DNA of 64,000 nucleotides. It comes from Cymbomonas tetramitiformis. Lineage: Eukaryota; Chlorophyta; Pyramimonadophyceae; Pyramimonadales; Pyramimonadaceae. Location of the stretch: assembly GCA_001247695.2 (NCBI GenBank), contig LGRX02003740.1, positions 1-64,000 of the forward strand, in the 5' to 3' direction. This document shows, piece after piece, positions 58,252-64,000 of the stretch. Each line of letters begins with the position of its first letter. The stretch's first letter is position 1. The notes under the pieces were generated by a model. It was not told the origin of the DNA, searched no databases, and was given only the letters and a program-made list of their open reading frames with translations. A program made the position numbers and the translations under genes.

Positions 58252-59541
58252 TACGAACCCGCATACAAGTTGGTCTCTCAAAAAGCGCCCGTGCTGATAG
58301 AATTTGACGTGTCGAAGAGTAAAGGGTACCTTCTTTTCGATAATGGTGTGTTGGATTTGAAAAACTTTGAGTTATTGAAGAAGCATCCAAGCTATAACTT
58401 TATCAACAAAATACATCGGGATTATAATGTTTCGAAAGATTACTCCGAATTGAAATCTGAGGTGATTAGGAGATTGTTTGATAACCCAATTACCAACATT
58501 GAAAAACGAGATTATGTGCTTGAGCAATTAGCAAGGGGGATGGCGGGCGAAATATGTGATAGACAATTTATGTTTTTGATAGGTGATACGGCTTGCGGAA
58601 AAGGGAAATTGACTTCATTGTTAAAACGTGCATTTGAAGAATTCCAATTCGAATTTGATGGAGAAAATTTGAAAGCCAAAAAGTACAAATCCGATATGGA
58701 AAATGAACGAAAATGGACTTGGGCGGTTGAGCTGTGGCATAGACGTTTTGCAATAAGTAATGAATGTGACATAGGTGTTGAAGCGACAAAAAATAATTTT
58801 GGCGAACACAAAATGAGAATTGAAAAGTTGTCCGCAACCATCTTGAAAAAGTTTTGCAGTGGCGGGAACGAAACATTACCGATGCGAGAGTTGTATCAAA
58901 ACGCCACAAATGTCAAAATACAAGCATATATGCTTTGTCTATCCAACGATACACCCGAGGTTGAAAGAGTCGATAGAGCATACACGGATAGAGCAAATCA
59001 TGTTCAATGTGATAGAACATCTAGCGATAGCATTATGGAACCAAACGATGCTTACTTTGTGAGAGATGATAGCATTGATAATTTCGTAAACCAAGTAAAT
59101 GTAGCGGATTCATTTATTAGTATATTGTGCGACTATTATCGAAAAAGTATTATCAATGGTCGTACTCCCAAACCTGAATTTGTCAAATCGGAAGTGGCGG
59201 AAAGAACGGGTAGTAATAGAGGTGGATTCGAATGGATTGATAGTAATTACGAGATTTACAAAAGTAAAGACATTCTAAAAGACTTCAGCGGTGTAATGAC
59301 AAAAGAAGGGATATATAGATTTGATTGGAAAAAAGTTGGTGATTGGTATGTGGTTATTGAAAACGTACACGATTGGTTTATAAAAGATGGAAATTTAATG
59401 ACCGCAACCGAATTTGGTAAGCTTTTAACAAAACATCATATATATCCCGCTCAACGAAAAATCAATGGTAGGACTAAACGTGTACGTGTTGGAATGCGCA
59501 AACCTCAAAGACACTCCGATGATGATGAATCGGATGATTAA
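58252..59541 (+). CDS. SF3 (D5-like) helicase in frame with the polymerase
   Basis: Same frame as the polymerase directly after the UGA; the first start-like codon is TTG at 58270, which is not convincing, so it is read as the second half of a fusion protein. The D5_N-like signature is YLLFDNGVLDLKN (about 58327). Walker A reads FLIGDTACGKGKLTS, with Gly where most have Ser/Thr after GK. Walker B is RRFAISNECD. Motif C is MLCLSNDTPEV. After a linker the C-terminus carries a winged-helix-like stretch (TATEFGKLLTKHHIYPAQRK) and an acidic tail. The frame is intact to the stop at 59541, so selection may have lasted or the copy is young. Confidence 0.75.
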   Translation, partial: YEPAYKLVSQKAPVLIEFDVSKSKGYLLFDNGVLDLKNFELLKKHPSYNFINKIHRDYNVSKDYSELKSEVIRRLFDNPITNIEKRDYVLEQLARGMAGEICDRQFMFLIGDTACGKGKLTSLLKRAFEEFQFEFDGENLKAKKYKSDMENERKWTWAVELWHRRFAISNECDIGVEATKNNFGEHKMRIEKLSATILKKFCSGGNETLPMRELYQNATNVKIQAYMLCLSNDTPEVERVDRAYTDRANHVQCDRTSSDSIMEPNDAYFVRDDSIDNFVNQVNVADSFISILCDYYRKSIINGRTPKPEFVKSEVAERTGSNRGGFEWIDSNYEIYKSKDILKDFSGVMTKEGIYRFDWKKVGDWYVVIENVHDWFIKDGNLMTATEFGKLLTKHHIYPAQRKINGRTKRVRVGMRKPQRHSDDDESDD

Positions 59542-59724
59542 TATGCAATTGTTAAACATAAATATTTATACATATAATATATAAAAAAGGTATTGGGTAC
59601 GTGGTAATGGGTTGTTTTAGAAAAGTGTTGAAAGTAAGAAAAGTATTTTGTACACTATTTTCTATCATTTGAAAAATATTTCTCAAAAGTAGGCATTACT
59701 AGTTACCCGCTACTATAATAGAAT

Positions 59725-60171
59725 TCAAACAAAATAATTGAAATCTGGTCTTACCCAAATTAATACGCCTTCACCCGCTCCTGCAACTTTTGATTCCATT
59801 GCTGTACCAATAATCGAATCTCCCGCATTAATCTGAGCGCTAATAATCTCACCACTTACTATGCATTTAACACGTTGCCCTTTAACGTAGGTGTTGTCCG
59901 TAGCAGTTGCATTTCTGCAAGTAGTAAACCCACGTCCTATCAATACGAAACACGATTGGCTTGCGGCACTGTCTTGAATACAGACACCGATGGGGGTGCA
60001 GTTTTGATTACTTTGAGTATACGAGTTATTGAATGGTTGAACTCCATTCACGGTGTTTATTCCATCATCATCGAACATAACAATAGTCGAAGCTGTAATC
60101 GTATCGGCGGTGTTATTAACAAATGTAAATACATCGCCCGTAAATCTCAACGGATGCTGAGATTCAGTAGT
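59725..60171 (-). pseudogene. Possible viral structural protein, N-truncated
   Basis: Minus-strand frame of ~148 codons with no ATG before an upstream stop at about 60172, so the start is lost. The sequence is rich in Thr, Ile, Gly and Asn with repeated beta-strand character (ADTITASTIVMFDDDGIN, CTPIGVCIQDSAASQSCFV, GQRVKCIVSGEIISAQI) and ends VRPDFNYFV. This composition suits a fibre or minor virion protein, but I do not recognise a family. It points towards the helicase from the other strand, a convergent order seen in viral genomes. Confidence 0.45.
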
Positions 60172-61071
60172 TCAGTACCACGTATGACGTATGACAGTGA
60201 CAGTGGCAGTACAGTGACTTCCTACCTGTACTCAGTAGTTCGACTTCGGTAGCTTAGACTGTGACACACGATATGATTGCCTAGTGACGGCCTCAGAGCT
60301 TAGATAGCCTGAGAGTCGTGTATTCATTTCTATCTTTTGATATACCCGATTGCCTCGCTCAAACCCTACGGCGTTCAGCGTTTTCACTGTGTCACTAGGA
60401 CATTCTAGTAGGCTATAGGCCCACCACTTGCCTAAAGTGGTTTTGATTCAAAGCCACTAAATGGCTGGCTAAAGCTGTAGAGGGGCGAGCGTGGCTGAGT
60501 AGGTAGAATGTTGCGGGGTGCCGCGTTTTCGCGGCACAACTGACTGCGTGGATGGAGAGGTAAGCGCGACGAGTGGCGGAGGGAAGTACGGAGAAGATGG
60601 GTCAGAGAGCGCTGGGGCCCCCGATTGTATGCAGCATTGCGCAGAGTTTGGTACCAAGTGGATCGCGACACGTTAACAGGACCATGACCTCGGACATCGA
60701 CAAGCGCAGAGACCTCGACCTTATTACACTCCTACTTTCCGCCCACCCCCGCCGCTCCGCATTTTTCCTCACTACTCTATGCGTCTTTATTCCTTAATTC
60801 GCCACGCTTGCCGCTTGTTTGCGTACATTGAGCGGATTTTGAAATCTTGCGGGCGACTTGGCCGTTTTTAGACGCTTGTAACTTACGGAGCACTTGGGCT
60901 CAGAAATTTTCCTTTGGAGGGTATTTTTACTTCGCCAATCCCGGCCGTGTTACCGAGTTTCGTGGGCATCGGAGCAGATTTTGAATTTATTTTAGATTTG
61001 GCCCGTTCCTTGAAGGGGGCTCACCCTTATCGTTAGGGTTTCATCGCGTCGGTGCTTCGCTTACGGCTGCC
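60172..61071. other. Spacer / probable 5' region of the next retroelement
   Basis: ACAGTGACAGTGGCAG-like repeats occur just after the viral fragment. A perfect stem-loop GTGCCGCG-TTTT-CGCGGCAC lies at 60518-60537. GC content rises after 60500. No LTR could be recognised because the matching 3' copy lies outside the window. Confidence 0.5.
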
Positions 61072-64000
61072 ATGGCTACCATGGATTCTTCGGATGGATT
61101 TACCACGCCGGTCCCGGCTGGGATCGACACGCGGAGGGCACTTCCCTTCAGCGACGGCCCTGAGGAGCCTGTGCCCCCTACACCTGTGAAGAATCGCCCA
61201 CTTGCGTGTGATGAGACCGGCGGTGCTGTGGTTATCAGGGAGTTCCTTAAGGATTGCCAGACTATTCTCCGCGAGCCCGGTCACAGAGCTAGTATCATTC
61301 AGCAAGTTCGTGACCAGTGCCGGCCCACCCACATCAAAGCCTCGGAGTGGGTATTCGACATCGACAAAATCAAGGGCCAAGTGCCTCGTGAGGTCGCCTT
61401 GGACCGCTTCACTCAAGCGGTAAAAACCCAGCTGACTGACTTCAATCTTCAGTTTGCCACGGTATTTCATCCGACTGACCTCACTACCTCTGTTCTCCCT
61501 GAGGCCACTCGTATACTTTGCCGCATCCTTACGTCGTTGGTGCGAGGGTCATGCCTTCGGCTCATTGAGGAGTCAGCTACGGTGTCTCCGGATGATGGAC
61601 GCCGTGCATGGCTCGTGATCTGCCGGGCCGTTGCCAGACGGCGCAGGCCGTGGGTGTCCCATGGTTACTTGTTCGAGACAGCGCCGGCGATCGAGCTGCT
61701 GGAGGATGTTGACCCCGAGCCCTATATTAAGGGTTTCATGCAGCACCACACCGCTGTCCGGTCCGAGCTCAGACCTGGTATAGATCCTGACGATGTGTGG
61801 AGTGTGGGGTTCGCCTTGGACCTCCTCACCCTTCGCATGTGCCCTGTATATTATAAGGATCTTCTGCAGGAGTGGAGTTCAAAGACGGCCGAGGGCAGGG
61901 AGAAGCGGGCTCTCGGCATTCAACAGTACACGTTGGCCGTGAAGGCCTTTCACCAGCAGCGGACGAAAGAGAAGAAGAAAAATGATGGGGTCTCCGCGTT
62001 GGCGGCCTCACTCCTCTCTGGGGAGTCCCCTTCTGCCGCCCTTATGGCCCGTGCGGGCATCCCGCAGACTCGCATTGTTGGTGGCCGCAGGCGTGACGAG
62101 CCCAGACACCCGCCACAGACTCGGGATGCTCAGCCGCAGGCGTCCGGGCAGGGTGCTCACCGGTCTGGGGGCGACAAGGGTACAGCTCCCCGCGCCAGAC
62201 CGGGCCGCGGCGGGAAGAATCGACAACAGAACATGAAGGGGCACAGGAAGGGCTCTCACCCTTCCCCTCATGCCCCTCCACCGCGGACTCAGGGGCAGCG
62301 GCAGCCTGCATCCGGTGGTTCACCGACTGCCTTGAGGGTGGCCCGAGATGCACAGGGCCGCCACACGGTCCAGTGTTGGGACTGCGGCGGCCCTCACTTC
62401 CGCCGTGATTGCCCTGGAAGGGTGCAGAGTGCGCATGTGGCGGGGTTCCACCCCGAGGGCACGCCGATTGCGGACATCCTGTCAGAGCTGGATGAGGCTT
62501 TCCTCGATCCGGAGGAGGAGGTTTACGAGTCATGCTTGTATTCTTACTCATTGGAGCTCGGGGAGGCACCGCTTGACCTCCCCGCGGCCCAAGCGGCTGC
62601 CGTGGTGCCGCACTCTGCAGTTGACAGTGAGGAGCCGTGGACTGAGTCGGAGTGGGCTATCTCCCCTCCGGCAGCCCCGCTGCAGCTGCCGCACCAGGTG
62701 CCATTGGGGCCGCCACAGGCCCAATATTCGCACCCGGCGCAGGGGCTGTACCCACAGTGGGGCACACAGCTCCAGCAACAGCCGACCACCCAGCCCACTG
62801 CCCAGCCGAGGCCCCTGGCGGAGGCCCTGGGCAAGGACCCTCGGCAATATGGGAGGCCTGAGACAGGCCCCGCAATTCCACAGGAGTTTGACAACCCTGA
62901 CGGCAGGGCGGCACTAAAGCGCCTCGACGAGCTCAGGGCTCAGGTCAGTGCTCCCTTGCCAGTTCTGAATGCTTGGCCATCTTGCCAGGATGGTGATCTG
63001 ACCGGTATAATGCAACCCCTCCACAGGCACACAGAATTTGATGCGAGACGATGGGCCGAGACCAGGCACCGGACGAGGGTAGACGGAGATGCAGAATGCA
63101 GGCAGGCGAGCACACCTAGTGGAGGCACAGCCTGGAGGGGGCACAAGATGACGCCTCCCGGCACGCGCTGGCCAGGGAGACGCAGTGGCAATAGGACATG
63201 TGATAAATTCCTGCAGAACAATGAAACCTATTGCATATTTGTATTAACAGCCTCTTGTGATCACAACCCCGATCTGATAACAGAGGGTGACCACCCAAGG
63301 GAGGAAGAGTTCGAAAAATTTGGCAGGATGCTGCACTTCTTGTCACCGTGTCTCATGCTCCCGGGACACTTTAAACTCGTAATGGACCGGCAGCACACAA
63401 TACCTATTTCAGCATGCCTCGTAACGATGGGAATCTTGGCTATTACTCACCGCGGGATTAGAATCTTAATAACACGAACGCAACTAAGCGACTCTGCCTC
63501 AGGGGGGATTGTGTACTCACACCAAGGCCCAGAAGTCTGGGTTTGGAGGAATCAAAGGAAGAACACACCCTGGATGCACAAGAGGGGGAAATGGTATTGG
63601 AGAGAGGCGATGGACGGGGGAAGCCTCTTCTATGTCAATAGCGCTGCAGGGAGGACCTCCCTCCGCAGGAATTTTGCGGGGAGGAACAGCAACTGTGTTT
63701 TTGTTCCGGTCGGCATGCTGCGGAAAGTCAGGAAAGAGCTCGAAGATAGGGACAAGAACAGGAAGTCTCGCAGAGGAGGGGAAGCTACAGATCAACCCTC
63801 CACCCCCCCCCTTAGCGGTGGGGGGGGTGAAAAGCGGCCCCCCCCAAGGAACCAGACACGGGGCGCGAACCCCCAAGAGGAGGGGGGCCTCTACACGGTG
63901 GAGGGACGTGTATCGGATGTGCAACTCAGCAGGTACCTTCACACAATTGACCCGACTCCGCCGGAGGAGATGAACCAGCACAAATTCCTCTCCAAACTTC
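61072..64000 (+). CDS. Retrotransposon Gag-type polyprotein, open to window end (976 codons)
   Basis: ATG at 61072 (second in-frame ATG at 61081) opens a frame with no stop up to 63999. Residues 1-330 are a helical, charged capsid-like region (DKIKGQVPREVALDRF, EATRILCRILTSLVRG, GFALDLLTLRMCP, EGREKRALGIQQYTLAVKAF). Then comes a basic Pro/Arg/Gly-rich linker and a zinc knuckle, CWDCGGPHFRRDC, with three rather than four residues before His. After it follow an acidic stretch, Pro/Gln-rich sequence and a helix, ALKRLDELRAQV. Beyond about codon 625 the sequence changes: Trp-rich and basic (VWVWRNQRKNTPWMHKRGKW, LRKVRKELEDRDKNRK) and not recognised. A possible donor GTCAGTGC follows CTCAGGGCTCAG at 62944, so the last third could be an intron read through or a second domain. 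No RT, protease or integrase motif is reached. Confidence 0.7.
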   Translation, partial: MATMDSSDGFTTPVPAGIDTRRALPFSDGPEEPVPPTPVKNRPLACDETGGAVVIREFLKDCQTILREPGHRASIIQQVRDQCRPTHIKASEWVFDIDKIKGQVPREVALDRFTQAVKTQLTDFNLQFATVFHPTDLTTSVLPEATRILCRILTSLVRGSCLRLIEESATVSPDDGRRAWLVICRAVARRRRPWVSHGYLFETAPAIELLEDVDPEPYIKGFMQHHTAVRSELRPGIDPDDVWSVGFALDLLTLRMCPVYYKDLLQEWSSKTAEGREKRALGIQQYTLAVKAFHQQRTKEKKKNDGVSALAASLLSGESPSAALMARAGIPQTRIVGGRRRDEPRHPPQTRDAQPQASGQGAHRSGGDKGTAPRARPGRGGKNRQQNMKGHRKGSHPSPHAPPPRTQGQRQPASGGSPTALRVARDAQGRHTVQCWDCGGPHFRRDCPGRVQSAHVAGFHPEGTPIADILSELDEAFLDPEEEVYESCLYSYSLELGEAPLDLPAAQAAAVVPHSAVDSEEPWTESEWAISPPAAPLQLPHQVPLGPPQAQYSHPAQGLYPQWGTQLQQQPTTQPTAQPRPLAEALGKDPRQYGRPETGPAIPQEFDNPDGRAALKRLDELRAQVSAPLPVLNAWPSCQDGDLTGIMQPLHRHTEFDARRWAETRHRTRVDGDAECRQASTPSGGTAWRGHKMTPPGTRWPGRRSGNRTCDKFLQNNETYCIFVLTASCDHNPDLITEGDHPREEEFEKFGRMLHFLSPCLMLPGHFKLVMDRQHTIPISACLVTMGILAITHRGIRILITRTQLSDSASGGIVYSHQGPEVWVWRNQRKNTPWMHKRGKWYWREAMDGGSLFYVNSAAGRTSLRRNFAGRNSNCVFVPVGMLRKVRKELEDRDKNRKSRRGGEATDQPSTPPLSGGGGEKRPPPRNQTRGANPQEEGGLYTVEGRVSDVQLSRYLHTIDPTPPEEMNQHKFLSKL

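Larger units (their letters stand above)
57112..60171. mobile_element. Endogenous polinton-like virus / virophage-type fragment
   Basis: A strongly AT-rich block with a TVpol-like polymerase, an SF3 helicase and an opposed truncated ORF, bounded on the left by the inverted repeat and on the right by unrelated sequence at about 60171. Polymerase-helicase fusions of this sort are typical of polinton-like viruses and some virophages of algae. No capsid, ATPase or integrase gene is present, so this is a partial copy. Confidence 0.65.

Noticed and set aside
63517..63981. 154-codon minus-strand ORF
   Set aside because: Shadow of the Gag-type frame on the plus strand, produced by GC-rich codons.

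Overview
This is a window of nuclear DNA from a eukaryote, most likely a large-genome alga. It has spliceosomal introns (GT-AG and two apparent GC-AG), LTR retroelements, a Penelope-like reverse transcriptase array, MITEs, microsatellites and a relic of a polinton-like virus (PLV). PLVs, introner-type introns and C5-methyltransferases of the kind seen here are known from algae. A green alga of prasinophyte type would fit, but nothing in the window proves the lineage. Host genes are sparse and most of the sequence is mobile or repetitive.

Layout. 1-2.6 kb: degenerate repeats. 2.6-6.2 kb: a complete gag-only LTR element with a TATAT target duplication. 6.2-10.4 kb: AT-rich DNA and a truncated Ty3-type gag. 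10.4-14.1 kb: a non-coding 3.7 kb element with 1.1 kb terminal inverted repeats, 177-bp subterminal tandem repeats and eight exact copies of the 12-bp palindrome GTCATCGATGAC. 14.8-18.1 kb: a short hypothetical ORF, then a multi-exon gene with one WD40-like motif. Two 99% identical 261-bp introner-like introns sit in this gene, one flanked by a 13-bp target duplication. 18.9-24.6 kb: a head-to-tail array of two full and one partial 2.46-kb units carrying a Penelope-like RT cut off after motif A. 26.8-29.0 kb (minus strand): an F-box-like/leucine-rich-repeat gene in which 87-bp exons, each one LRR, have been duplicated together with their introns. 30.3-31.4 kb: a frameshifted cytosine-5 DNA methyltransferase. 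32.5-34.6 kb: GC-rich degenerate tandem repeats.

35.4-49.9 kb: the best host gene, a P2-type cation-pumping ATPase in eight exons. All core motifs are present ([27 protein letters not shown]), and so are the TM5 Glu and TM6 Asp used for ion binding. Its introns are loaded with MITEs, a dispersed repeat family and a tRNA-like sequence.

50-57 kb: repeats, ending in a ~1 kb inverted repeat around a 270-bp centre; one arm carries a later MITE. That arm runs directly into a PLV fragment (57.1-60.2 kb) with a family-A-like TVpol polymerase, an SF3 helicase in the same frame behind a single UGA, and a truncated possible structural protein on the other strand. From 61.07 kb to the window edge runs a 976-codon open frame that starts as a retrotransposon Gag with a CCHC-like knuckle and has no stop in the window.

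Coordinates of exons and splice sites are by-eye predictions without transcripts. Family names rest on motifs read directly from the translations.
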